Of a DNA stretch of 64,000 nt, positions 9,862 to 22,101 are shown piece after piece (positions within the stretch are counted from its first letter, which is position 1; every line of letters begins with the position of its first letter). The notes beneath the pieces were generated by a model. It was not told the origin of the DNA and ran no database searches. It worked only from the letters and a program-made list of their open reading frames with translations. The position numbers were made by a program, and so were the translations under genes. The stretch covers positions 20,012 through 84,011 of the forward strand of contig VWPU01014839.1 in assembly GCA_013398955.1 (NCBI GenBank). Direction: 5' to 3'. This DNA is from Callaeas wilsoni (taxonomy: Eukaryota > Chordata > Aves > Passeriformes > Callaeidae).

Positions 9862-12800
9862 ACCTTGTATTCATTTTCAACCCCTGGGCAGCTGGTCAGA
9901 GTGTCAGAGCTCCTGGTCCAAGGATGACAGCCTTATAAACTATCAGAGAACTTGCCATGAGAGGCTGGGTGGGGGAAAGTTGGAGACAGCTAAAGACACG
10001 AATCACACCTTTTGACAAGTTTCTTTAGCTCATTTCCTTTCTTCTTCTACCTGTCGCACAAGACTACTATTGCAATATACATGGCAGACATCACTAAAGG
10101 AGTGCCAGAAAGTAAGGAATTATTCAAGAAGAAATTGCAATTTTTTTCCCAAAGAGCTCAGGAAACAGATCTTGCACTTGCTTATTTGGGAAAGCAAAAT
10201 GTAGACAGAACAGCCTGTACAAGAGGATTTGGAGCAGAATTTCATGGAGTAGATGAATTCACTGCAACATTTCACCAGTAGATGCCCCACTTACCTTAGG
10301 CTGCTGTTCAAAAGGCTTCTCATGCACGCTTGATTTCTCAGCACCTATTATAGAATTGCTCAGCGTAACTGAAGTCAGATTGTTTCCCTCTGGTTAATGA
10401 TGTATCAGCTGGGGAAATATTTCAAAGGAGCTGCTGGCAAACCTGCCATTAGTTAGACTGAACTAAGAGACATCATCTCTGCAGCACTATGTTTAGATTG
10501 ATTTCTAAGGAAAACAAACAAACAAGAAAAAGTATACAAGCATCCCCACTCTGCATCAAAATAAGCTGATCAAAGCATTTCTTAAGGAGCTTGTACAAGC
10601 CAGCTGATCTAATGCTGCTTAAGAAAGTGTTGGTTAAGGTAAAATAATTATCCTCACCAATTCTTTAAGCTGAAAGTATGCAGGGGGTGGGCAGGGAAGT
10701 ATTTCCCTACATAATCACTCAAGTTTGAAGGCAGTTAGCTGTGCCTACACCCTGGCCCAAATACAAGTTTTTGCACTGTGTGTGAATCTGGTGCTGGCAA
10801 AACTTCAGAAAAGAACTTTTCCTCACCTGAGTAGTACCCCACAGCAGCATGAGAGAGCCAAGTTTTTTACAGATAAACATTGCCCTGCAGTTGCTCAGTG
10901 TTTTGGAAATCCAAACATCATCATGCAATTCTAAAAACTCCCAGACCAACATAAACCATAGTGTTTCACTCACACTGTCTCTCAAACTATGAAGTGTTTC
11001 CAGAACTTCATACTTCTGTACACAGAAGTGAATATCCCTTATTAGGCTATAAACATTAGTACATCTTGTCACACTAACTGTATCCAGAGTTAAACACATT
11101 TTTGTGTTGGCAGTTGGTGTGCTTAATAAACTCAGGATACAGGAAATATCTCTAAGTTCATACCATATTAATTACTTAGTGCAACGGTGAAACATGACAG
11201 GGTTATAAATGATAAATTCTATATGGGGAGGATACTGCTACCGATCCAGGGTTGGCATCACATTTTGTTCATGTTGCTTATGGCCATCCTGCACTGTTGA
11301 CCCTCTTGCCCTCTGCCCCTTTATCCACCAGGAGATGCCCACTTCTGCTGACTCCTCACTAAAAGCAGCCACCACAAGAAAAGCTTCTTTAGAATACAAA
11401 AACTTTCAAACGGCTCTTCCCACTACACACACAACCGATGTTTAAACAGGGAATCCCCACCTACCTCTTGTCTCAGGACAGAGATGCCCAGGGTGGCAGG
11501 GTTTTTGTGGTTTTTGGTTTCGTTGGGTAATTTTTTGGGGTCAGGACTACTTCCACAAAACTAGGAGAGAGAGGTTCATACATGTAGCTATTCTTTCCCG
11601 AGCTTCTCTCTCTAGAGAAGCATGTCATTTTGCAACAGGAAGCCTGGTTAAGTGCATATCTAGCTTTGCCTTGCTAATTCTTGGGGGTTACTTTCAAAGA
11701 AATAAACCTGAGCCTTAGAAAATTTAGTAATACTTCCAGTACACTTCAAGATCCTTAATGGAAATGTTGATAATCCACATTACAATTGTTAGTATTTCTG
11801 CCTACTTTGTGACACTTTCAAAGCCACTCTCAACTTAGCCAGTCATTTTGAGTTAAAGAGATGAACACTAAATAAACACACGTTGTGTCCCTTGTTGGTC
11901 TCTCATAGAATAGCATTGGGTTCCCTTATCTACTTCTATCTATTCAGGACTCGGCAAATAGGTGTGCAAGGCAGGATTGATGATTATACACTTGAGCATT
12001 CCTGATGTATTCTTCACATACTGTAAGTCAGTTGAAGATAAGAAATAGGAACAGTTACAACAAGGAATGCTTTTGTGCATAAGCTGTAAAAAATGTGGGT
12101 TTGTCAGGGCTCCACACATACCAAAGAACATGCAAAAACAGTTCATTAAAAATGAAAATTTTCTTCTGGTGTTTTTCAACTCAACCCATATGCCTCCCAC
12201 AACAATGACTCAATTCTTATGCAGTTTCCATAACTGATACTCCCAATAACTTTAGCTAAGAATTTTAATGTAACCCCTTTTCCTGGGGTAACCAGCAGGT
12301 CTTTGTGTAGAATAGCTGCAAAAAATACATACTTAGAAGGCCTGCTATGAATCCCGGCTAACAGGACTAGCCCAGGAATATTTTCCTGTTGGTCACCTGG
12401 CCTGCTACATTCGTTACCCTGAATTACACCTTAATGTTTCTAGCCCACTGTGTAGGACTCATATTACTTGTTACACATTTGATCCAGAGTTCAGCGGAAA
12501 TTTTCCAACCTAAAAATGCCAAACAACTTCAGACCATGCCCATGTAAATATACAGTTCACTTATAGATTGTACATGCTCTAGTCTGAAGTGCTACATCAT
12601 ATCTTAATCTTCTCCTGCAGTCTGAATAAATGGAATTTTCTGGGGTTGTTTTAGTCCAAACATCTAAGCAATGTATGAATAAAAATGGCAAACAATACCC
12701 CACATGAAACAAACCAGATTTGAGAAAAAAAAGCCCTATTTTACTGGAGAAACATCACAAAAGTCTAGTTTAAGACCAATTATAAGAAGCTGTTCATTGT

Positions 12801-15800
12801 TGAAACATGGAAGACAAACAGTAACAAGTAGGAGAAAAAAATAAAAATAAAAAAGGCAATATTGTCATTAACAGACCTACATAATTCTAAAAAAATCTGA
12901 GGGAAGTGAAGTCATAGAGTGCAGTACAGCACCAGATTTTAGAGAATTCATTTGTCCTGGAGCATAAGTTGCTCACTGTTCTTTATTTTACAGTATTCCA
13001 GTTCAGACAAGGACTGCTGTGTAAAGTACCTCACAAAATGCAGACCCTGTTCCAAAGGGCCTTCAGCTCTTGAAAACTAAGGCTCCTCAATTCGAAGCAC
13101 CGGAGTGTTTGCGATGCCACTTTACATGGTCAGATAAGAAAGGGTGGTTAGGTAGGCAATGGCAACTACCTTTTCTCTCATTCTTACTGCTTGCACAGAA
13201 AGTTTAGATGTCTCAAAACAAATGGCCTTAATAGCAAGCAGGGAACAGCAACAGCACTGTCATGTGATGGACATGACTCTTCTGAGCATCCCTTGTGAAG
13301 GCAAACATGTTTTGCACCTGGTGTATGAAGAAGGGCTGGAGAAGAAATGGTTTCAAATTATGTGGACAGCCCAGCTTCCTGTCACCCCGTTGGTTTGATG
13401 GCATCTTTGGGTTTGTTCCAGCAAATACTCACCCCCATAAGCTCTGCTGGTGACACTAGCAAATACTGCATTATGAGGTTTACATCTAAATTTGGAGACA
13501 ATCTATTTATTCTTTATTGCTGACACACAACTGAATTCTCACTGGTTGTCATTGCCAGTTTCTGCAGACTCCATGGGAGGTTTTCAGTACAATAAGGCAC
13601 TAAGAAACTTCTGCCAGAAAACTCTGTCTGAAAATCAAGGACATTATTAGCAAATTAGTAACTGTATTCAATTCCAAAGATGCAAAAGGGCAAGGGGCAA
13701 GATTTCCAAAGATTTCCAAGGGCAAAAACCATCTCTTTGGGGAAGAGGAAAGGGTAGTTTCCAATTGAAGAAGAGAGTATTTCTCATGATGGTATGGTTC
13801 ATATCTCTGAGGAAAATCAGGAGGGCTGAGGATCCAAACAGTTCCTGTGCTAAGGGAAACACTAGATTTTTGCTTTCTTTCTTAACCCGTGTCTTTCACA
13901 ATGACAGGAAATAAACCTTCTAAAGGTATAATCTTCTACTGAGTTTGCACCCAGCAATGGAATTCAGCTCTTCGGCTTACATAAAACACTCATCATGTTC
14001 TCACAGTGTAAAATCAACAGATATAGTTCTGAATTCAACTCCATAATTTGGACATTTTTGCCTTAATAAAGAATATAAACAAGTCCACAAACTGATCAGT
14101 AATTTACACGATATGAAGACCAGACCTAATAAGGAAATATATTTTCCTGTAAGGAAAATATGCAATAGCTACTTATTAAAACGAATGTCATTAACAACAA
14201 ACTCTATGCAATAGTGGTTAAAGCTAGCAAAATTCTGGAGGGTTACATCAAGGACAAAGTTTGGCTACTTTTTTTTCTCAGTCTCTCTGTCTTGATTTAT
14301 AAATACTATGTTACCCAAAAGCTTTCTACCTTCAAATAATCAGCTGAAAGAGGTTGAGGGTAAATTTTTGAGATTGTTCAGCAATCAGCTGAAGAGAATG
14401 GCTTTCCTGCTGAGAAAGCTACAAGTGGAATGGATTTCTATCCTGTATTCTGAATGCATGCATTTGGCTTTGTATTACTAAGAGCAGATTAATTAAATAA
14501 AGCATATACAGGACTTGATAATTGAAATGAATGCATAGTTCACATGCATCAATAGACGAATATTTGCCCTAAGGAGGTAAAGGACAGCAGAACAGAAAAC
14601 AGATGGCAGGCAGCTCTCGGATCCATAAACCAAAACAATTCTTTTGGCCATGCTTACACAATCTGTTAGTGCCCAAATTCTGTTCCTCTTTTTCTTGTTA
14701 AAACTGAAAAAGCAGCAACATTGCTTGGTACTGTTGCTTCTTTGAATGCTGGTGGAAGAAAGTCCTCAGCAAGGACCTGGGCCTCCAGCACCTTGCCCAG
14801 GTCCCCGGCATCCACAGAGCCACACTGCCTCTGCTACAGGGCAAAGCAGGTGCATCCCAAATGCTGCTGCTTGTGCAAGTGTCCAGACAATGAGAGGAGC
14901 CCAAACGAGGCCTGGTACTCAGGAAGCAACCAGACTTTTTTTCTTTTCACCCTCCTGATTATCTGTTTCATGTGACCCGGCAGGGAGGAAAAGCACAGTT
15001 GAAAAAGCCACGGCAGTGTATAAAGTTGTTGCATGACTAAGACGTGTGCTGGTGGGTGGGTCTATTCCTTGCATAGCCTGATTTCCCACTCAGAATCCTG
15101 TTCCACTGATTGCTTCTAAATTTTTTTGCACCAAGCTGTGCACTGATAGAATTCATCCACCTGCGTATCAGCCAGAATAGAGCTGGTTTTTTGTATTTCC
15201 ATGAGCAGGGAGCTTTCCAGGATATGTTTTTTGTTTAGGAGCAGGAGATTTCCAACCTAACCTAGTGACTGCAGTTAGTAACTCTAATGACCTATGGATG
15301 TTTTCAAGTAGACTTTTCCAAGTAAAAATTTCTGATAAATGCAACCCAAAGTTCAAGTCTGCATTACTGAGATGCATAGAAGGGAAAGGGAATTGTTACA
15401 GAAACAGATGAGGAAAAGAAGCAAAGACTCTTTAACATCAGTCCCTCCAGTTCCTCCAGATCCTCACAATTAACAATGGAAGTAGTTTGAAGGCTGCAGA
15501 ACTGCAGAACAGAATAGAAGCACACATGCAGGGAATTTTGGCATACTCCAGGTATGAGCAACAGCCTGGAAATAATATATTAGTTTTTCTTGTTTTACAA
15601 GTATTTTTAATTCCCATTTTCAATTCAGAGACACTTTCAGTAACACTTGTCTTAATAGAACTTTTCCTGTGTATTTACCAGAGAGCTGCAGAGAAAATGA
15701 ACATAAGGTACAGAAAGATATTTGTAAAATGGATTACTCTGCATCAGGAGTGATACTGTTGGTCAGCAGAAACTCCTAGCAGAAAAGTGAGCACTCACCA

Positions 15801-16993
15801 ACAGAAGCTACTGCTGAAGCGCTGATGAGCTCTTTCATACAATAAATTCCATTCATAGACCAGATAAATTTCCTTGCAGCAATGTTACACTTGCCACAGG
15901 CCTCCACATTCATGGAGGCAATAAAATCAGTCGCTATGCAAGCAGAAATGACCCAAAAATCCTTGTATGAGACTATACATGAATAATGAATTTGAATGTT
16001 TAGAAAGACCTGTCAGTGTAGTATCTTTGGCTTGTAATTCTTAAATGGTTAAAACAAACTGTCTCTTCAAAATGGAACAACTTTTGGTTATTTCTAGGAT
16101 GCTTTCCTTCTAAAAGCCTCCTCTAAAGGTAGCTATAGGAATGCTGGGTGCTGCTAGGGCAAAGTTGAACTCCTTTTCTTGAACTGAAGTAATAACACTG
16201 TTGTTACATAATCCTTACCAAATGTTACCAAACATCCATGCCATTGTAACCATGTCTTATGTAGATGTTGGAACATTTTATCTTCATTTAAAATGGTAGC
16301 TTAGGTTACATACTTTTACACATGAGAGATGCTAGAATACAAAGTATTGACACATCCATCAGAGACAAGACACCTGATTTGTGTATTCCTGAACTAAAAT
16401 GTAATGAGCTACATGATGTACGGGTTTTGGATAGCATCAATAGCACCAGTAATAGATGAAACAGCCACAAATATTGCACTGACATCTGAAGTCCAAAGCA
16501 GAGTTAGAAGTCAAGAAGTAAAAGGCTTTTGATTTTCTTCAGGGTGCATGGGGCAGTCAAGGGCAAGGTGAAAATTTAGCACTTACTAAAAACAAAACCA
16601 ATGAACCAAAAGGATGGACAGCGTTCTTCGACAGGTATGCAGCATGGTTTGGAAAACAAGGTTCAAGTGAAAATTGAGATTGAGTCTCTCACAGAGCTGT
16701 AAATGTTATTATTAACCCAGCATCTTTGCCCAGATAGCCTCTCCTTTCAGACTTATAAAATCAGCAATGGAAGGAAGCAATTGCATTCAAAACTAAATAT
16801 CTATCTGTATAAACAAAATTGATCTTTCTTTTCTTCCACTGACCAAAGCAAAGCAGTAGTTATTTCCATGGCCTTCCTTCAGAGAAGAATTGAGTACCTC
16901 AGGAAAGCAAGTTCTCCCAACAGCTGCTGACTTTAGATTTTACAGTCTGTACACCACTCATGCTACTCTATGCAAGAGCATGCAGCACTCAAA

Positions 16994-17024
16994 TGTGCGT
17001 GTGTGTGTGTGTGTGTGTGCGTGC
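16994..17024. repeat. (GT)n microsatellite
   Basis: About a dozen GT units with GC interruptions near both ends (TGTGCGTGTG...TGCGTGC), intergenic. Confidence 0.95.
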
Positions 17025-19189
17025 ATATACATGCACATGCATTTATAATGCCTGAAGAGTAGGATGATGTGGGACAGGCTGTGTGAAAAGACATGTATCC
17101 TTATTTTGTGGGCATGTTTCTTATCCTCTAAATCCCTGCAAAATTGCCAAAAAACACACCTATAATGCGACAGAAAGCAAAGCTTTGATTTGTACAGGCT
17201 TTTGAAGCTCTGAATGTTTCACTATACCCTCTGTGGAAAAAGGATACTTACTCTTCGACCTGCTTATAGTTTTTTTTGGAAATTAGGTTGTCTCTGAACA
17301 CTTAGTGTAGGAAAGCTTACAATCTATTAAGTTGACTTGACAAAATATCTGAAAATAACAAGGCTTAACAGGCTGTCTTTTCCTTCCAGGAATCTTACAT
17401 ACAGTGTTTAGGACTTGAAAGAAATAGATGGGCATTTCTTCACACTTAATACACTGTGTATTTCAATGTGATTTATGAAGGTGGTTTATTTTTCACACAC
17501 TTCATCAGAGCACTATGCTCATACTGACGTAGAGGCTGAAGGCAACAATACGGAACTCAAGAGTTTTATTTCTCATCTGAAAACTATGGCCATGAAGTGG
17601 GGGGTTTTGTTTTTATTTTTAAACAAAGGCTCAAGGACTATGGCTTAATTAGTCTCAGGTTCAGGATTATGATTAACACCAGCTAGGAACTGTGAACATT
17701 TTCAGCCTTTTGTTGGGACTCAGCTACGTGCTGTAATTTTAATCACAAGTCAGTTGTTTGAGCACTAGACAGCATAGCACATTTATCAAAGTGCAAAATC
17801 AGTTTTGAAAGGCTAGAATGACCCTGAGAACCCGCAATATAAAAAGGCACACAGGTCTCCTGCCAGAGGTGTCTAGCATATGAACAGATAGATCCTCAGC
17901 ACAGAAAATTGCTGCCCTTGAAAGCACAGTTGTTCTGTGGTGTTGAATCTGTACTATGTCCATAATCATCTCTGGAAAATAAAGTAACAAAGACAATGCC
18001 AATCTGAATGCTGGATATGGGGAATAGTCTAGAACAAAACCTTTATAACAGAGATCACACATCTTCAGCCCAGAACAATAATTACAATATTGTTTTCACA
18101 TTCCACTGTTGTCATTATCACCAAAACAGTTATATTGACAAAAAGACCCATTGATTATGAGGAAAGTGAACATTAGCTTTTTCCTGTTAATAACAAAGAA
18201 TGAATTGGTGGAGACAGCATGTACTGTTGCAGTTTTTCCAAACTGTCACCCAAAGTCAGAGAGAAATCTAAAGAACAGTAAAAAAAACCCCAATGCCTTG
18301 TATGTGCAGCTATAGTTTGGGGAATTGAACCTCTCTTTTGTTTTTTTTAGTTACATTAGCACAGGTCTGTTTACTGGCTTATTACTTGCTCCCCCCTCGT
18401 GGTCAGGTAGGTGCATGAAATGACAACACTTTCAGACTCTCTCCCCCAGGAAACAAAGGATCTTGTTATAATAAAAAATAAAATCTTGTTAAAATAAAAC
18501 AGGGCTAAAAGTCCAGAAACTTCCCTTTACTTGGAGATGATAAGCCAACACAGTGACTGGCAGAATTAATTTACAATTGCCCATAAGCTCCCATTTGTAC
18601 CAGTATGCTGACTACCTGGACAACATGAATACTAAATTCTCTTCAAGTTCTCATAGTGCTAGAACACAACGAACTTTATTCTCTTTTTTAAAAAATATTT
18701 GAGGGCTCTAGAAATGCATGGAATAACCATTTTACAGTTTGTGACAATACAGTGAAGTGTTGATCTGTCTACATGGTGAATGAAAAACACATTTTAGGAT
18801 ACGGATGCCTCAGGCCTTGCTCTGGCTCCATGGAGACAGGCGTTACTGACAAGGCCATTGACATTTCAGAGTACAAGAGTGTATACTGTAGTGCACAACT
18901 GCCTGCAGCACACTCATTTATTAGGTTTAGATTTTAATAGAGGTTTGTTCAAAGCAAAGGTTCTGGGGCCTCTGGCTCCACCCAGTTTTTATTCATACCA
19001 GATGCTAGCACATCCCTTCCTATTTCCTTCTTGTGCATATGATTGTCTTTCAAAAGTGAGCTTGGAACCGGTCAGATATGATCTGCACTACCACCTTAAA
19101 CACTGGAACCAAGTCATAATGAAAAAAACTCACATAACCTTATTCGTTTTGTCTTCATGTGTCCCTCCCGGAGGATGTCCTTTACAGAG

Positions 19190-19398
19190 AATCACAGTCT
19201 GGAAAACAACTCTCAGACCATCGAGTCCAACTCTTAACTTAGCACTGCTGTGTTCACTGCTAAACCACATTCCCAAGTGCTGCATCTATGTGCCTTTTGA
19301 ACACTTCCAGGGATGGTGATTCCACCACATCCCTGGGCAGCCTGTTCCAGTGCCTGACTACCCTTTCAGTGAAGACATTTTTTGTGATAATCCTGTAA
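19190..19398 (-). mobile_element. CR1 LINE 3' fragment (about 0.2 kb)
   Basis: It opens with AATCACAG and 'catcgagtccaac', and continues with 'ccctgggcagcctgttccag' and 'ccctttcagtgaag', which are standard reversed CR1 3'-end phrases. It is short, diverged and 5'-truncated, and overlaps the 3' end of a spurious 153-codon ORF. Confidence 0.9.
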
Positions 19399-20779
19399 AT
19401 AGATATCCAAATGAACATCACGGTCATTGTTTATCATTCTGTTTAAAAAAAAAAAATCAAACATGAAGTTATGTTCCCAGAGGTTGTTCCTACCAAGGAT
19501 TGAAATAGCAGATTGGAAGGCAACTGCAGTGCCCACTTTAAGACAGCAGTAGAGTCACAGAGCCTCCTGCACAGCCAAAGCACAAACACCACTGAAAATC
19601 AATTTCCCTCACCTGTCTGAATTCAAAGGAATGCATAAGATCCAGGAGATTGCAAAAAACTAAGCATTCCATAATTTGCAATTTCGTGGCTGATCTCCCC
19701 TTTCTTCTCCTTGTTCCAATTTTTTTTTTTTTACAAAAAATACCAGAATAAAATACATCTATTTATAAAGACCTTTGAAACAGACTTTGGTAATTACTCT
19801 GCCTCATGTTTCATCTAGAGAGCTTCTATTGAAAAGGCAAATCACTATAGTTAAACAAAAGAGGCAGCAGAACACACATAAAAGAACTACATACCTGCAG
19901 AAGTCTTTAAATGTCAGCTGAGAGTAATATTTAACTAAACTATAAATTTAGTAGTTGAATGCAGCACTTAAGTGAAGTCCAGTTTTAGTAACAGAAGTGG
20001 TTAAGTGCCTGAATTGTAGAGACAAAAAGCTCTTACATGAACACAAGATGAGCTATTCTATGCTTTAAGAAACTGGTTATGTTACAAAGTAGCTTAAGAG
20101 GAGCTTTAATGTTTTGAAATTATTAAGAAGGTACAATATAAACCCAGATCATTATTTAAGTTTTCTGGCATGCCATCTTCCATCAGCTTGAAGTGTGACA
20201 TAGAACTTCAGTTTCTTCAGAGCCATTTGCATGAATTATATCAATACACAACCACAACTGTCACAAATTCCATGTCTTTAAGGATCACCATAAAGTTTTT
20301 GTAAGCTTGAACAACTTGATCAATCCAAATTGTATCTATTTGGGAGAGGCAACCTCTGACGGTGTGCTGGGATGTGTTGCTGTCCAACAGTGAGATGATG
20401 GGGAGAAAGTATGTGGCTTCCTCTCTTCATTTCCCACTCCTAAAACTTTGGCTGCTAATGTACATTCTGCTCAAAGAGTATAGCTAATAATTTTTGATTG
20501 TTAAATATTGTCCAAGAGTTTCAAAGGAAGGTGTATGTATTTGTCACCTCATCTACTATTTTTGAAGCATTAACCTCAACATTTTGAACACTACTTTAAT
20601 TAGAGGATGTGATCCATTAACCTGAATGTGTGAGACACTTGGACATTTGCAAATATTGGAAAAATCACTCAACAATTTATTTAAATTTGAACTGCAAATT
20701 ATTTAATGGAGAAAATACTTGTTTTGTATCAAACAATGAAATACAGTTTTCTACCAAAAGAAAATCACAAGGTTTCTAG

Positions 20780-22077
20780 AAGTCAGTGGAAAAAATAATT
20801 TATTGCAATTTCTTTTGCACATTAACATGAAACATTTATACATATATATTTTGTGCTAATAAGGTATACCAGATATAGACAATTTTTATACACAAAGTAA
20901 TTGCACTATCCTATTTTATAATGCAAATATTCAGAAATGATTGGTCAGATAAGAACAGATACTATTCACATAAAAATGCACTATATATTAAAGTTATGGA
21001 AGGTCTACGCATCTGAAATCTTGTCCACTTTTACTAACTGTATCAGCTGTTGAAACACACTATGTCCCTTTCCAAGCTTTATATCCCTTAATTATGTCAT
21101 GATGCCGAGAATATTACCAGGTCCTCTCACGGAATAAAATGAGATCATTTCTGAAATTAGAGAGACCAAACTGAAAGGCAACCATGTCAACCACGTCCCA
21201 GCAGCACACCTTCCTACTCCAGGGGCTACATTCAATGAGAATCAATGAACTACAAGTGGTCTAAAATTGTCCAGCAATCTATTATTAATATGACAATTTA
21301 ATTTAGTTTATATAAATCAATGAGAAATACATTGCAAGTGAACAGCATTTCAGTAGAAGTACATTGGCACATGCTTCAAATGGCAGTATCAGAAAAACAG
21401 CTGCCCCTTCCAATACAGAAGATGTTTACAGAGTGTTCACAAAGAGAAAATGCAGGATAATATCAAATAAGAAACCTTTTTTCTAACCAGGAATTTACAG
21501 AGCATCAAGTGCTATTCACAAAATGAATGGGAAGCATGGTAATGGCAGAACTAAATCTGGTAACATTTATACAATAATTTTCATAATGCTGCTTTAGGTA
21601 TTATTTTTAAATATAGTTCCCTCGGTTCATTGTTCTGCCTATCAACTGAAATATCTATCTTTCCAGAAACGTCATCAATTCACATAACTACAGTACTTCA
21701 GGGATGAAGATGTGAAGCATCAGATTGAAGTGGTTAGTTGTGGCGTGCATACTACATGGTTTCATTCAATATTATCTGGTGGTAGGAATGGTCGCATGAC
21801 TGACATGCAAAAATGCATATCAAAAAAAGGAACGCTTGAAATACATGCTCATAGCAGAGATATAACAGTACCAAACAATAAGGACAAAAAATTAGCAAGC
21901 AAGCCTGGAGAAAAATGGTAAGTATGACTTCAGGAGTAGGGCAAAAGACAATGGTATTGCATATGGCAATGGGAGAAATAATGTGAAAGAACATCTATAA
22001 CACAACCTTACTGCCTGGCAACCTATTTGGAGACAGTATTGCACCCTATCCAGCGTCCTCCTCTTCCTCTTCTCACC
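20780..22077 (-). other. Probable GUCY1B1 3' UTR (about 1.3 kb)
   Basis: This is AT-rich sequence following the TGA at 22078-22080 on the minus strand. The first good canonical signal is AATAAA at 20799-20804 (minus), followed by T-rich and TTGTGATTTTCTTTTGG sequence that fits a downstream GU/U-rich element. The ORFs inside (21712-21994) show no family resemblance. Confidence 0.55.
20799..20804 (-). promoter_or_regulatory. Candidate poly(A) signal of GUCY1B1
   Basis: AATAAA on the minus strand (TTTATT on plus), about 1.27 kb after the stop codon, followed by a GU/U-rich stretch around 20755-20795. An ATTAAA variant on the minus strand lies closer to the stop, near 21298, as an alternative. 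Confidence 0.55.
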
Positions 22078-22101
22078 TCAGAAAGCATCTTGCTTTGTTT
22101 C
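22078..22101 (-). CDS. GUCY1B1: GUCY1B1 exon 14 (last seven codons and stop)
   Basis: On the minus strand the acceptor CTCTCAAG is followed by codons for ETKQDAF and TGA. It continues exon 13 (STETE) in frame and matches the human tail ETKQDDD except for the last two residues (human from memory). This brings the total to 619 residues. The exon is too short for ORF finders. The acceptor has only a modest pyrimidine tract, so this is the least certain exon. Confidence 0.85.
   Translation of the reverse strand, partial: ETKQDAF

Larger units (their letters stand above)
7621..20779. other. Convergent intergenic spacer (about 13 kb)
   Basis: The spacer lies between the 3' ends of ASIC5 (+) and GUCY1B1 (-). 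I see a hairpin-like inverted repeat (8803-8877), a local duplication (9793-9861), a GT microsatellite (16994-17024), a CR1 fragment (19190-19398) and homopolymer runs (A12 near 19445, T13 near 19720). ORFs of up to 153 codons (for example 8233-8667, 10719-11099 and 18858-19319) show no domain, no family resemblance and no splice structure I can defend. Confidence 0.75.

Noticed and set aside
10012..10281. 89-codon ORF beginning in a T/C-rich stretch
   Set aside because: Briefly looked protein-like, but no family match and no supporting exon structure.
18858..19319. 153-codon plus-strand ORF
   Set aside because: Its end runs into a reversed CR1 fragment and the rest has no family resemblance.
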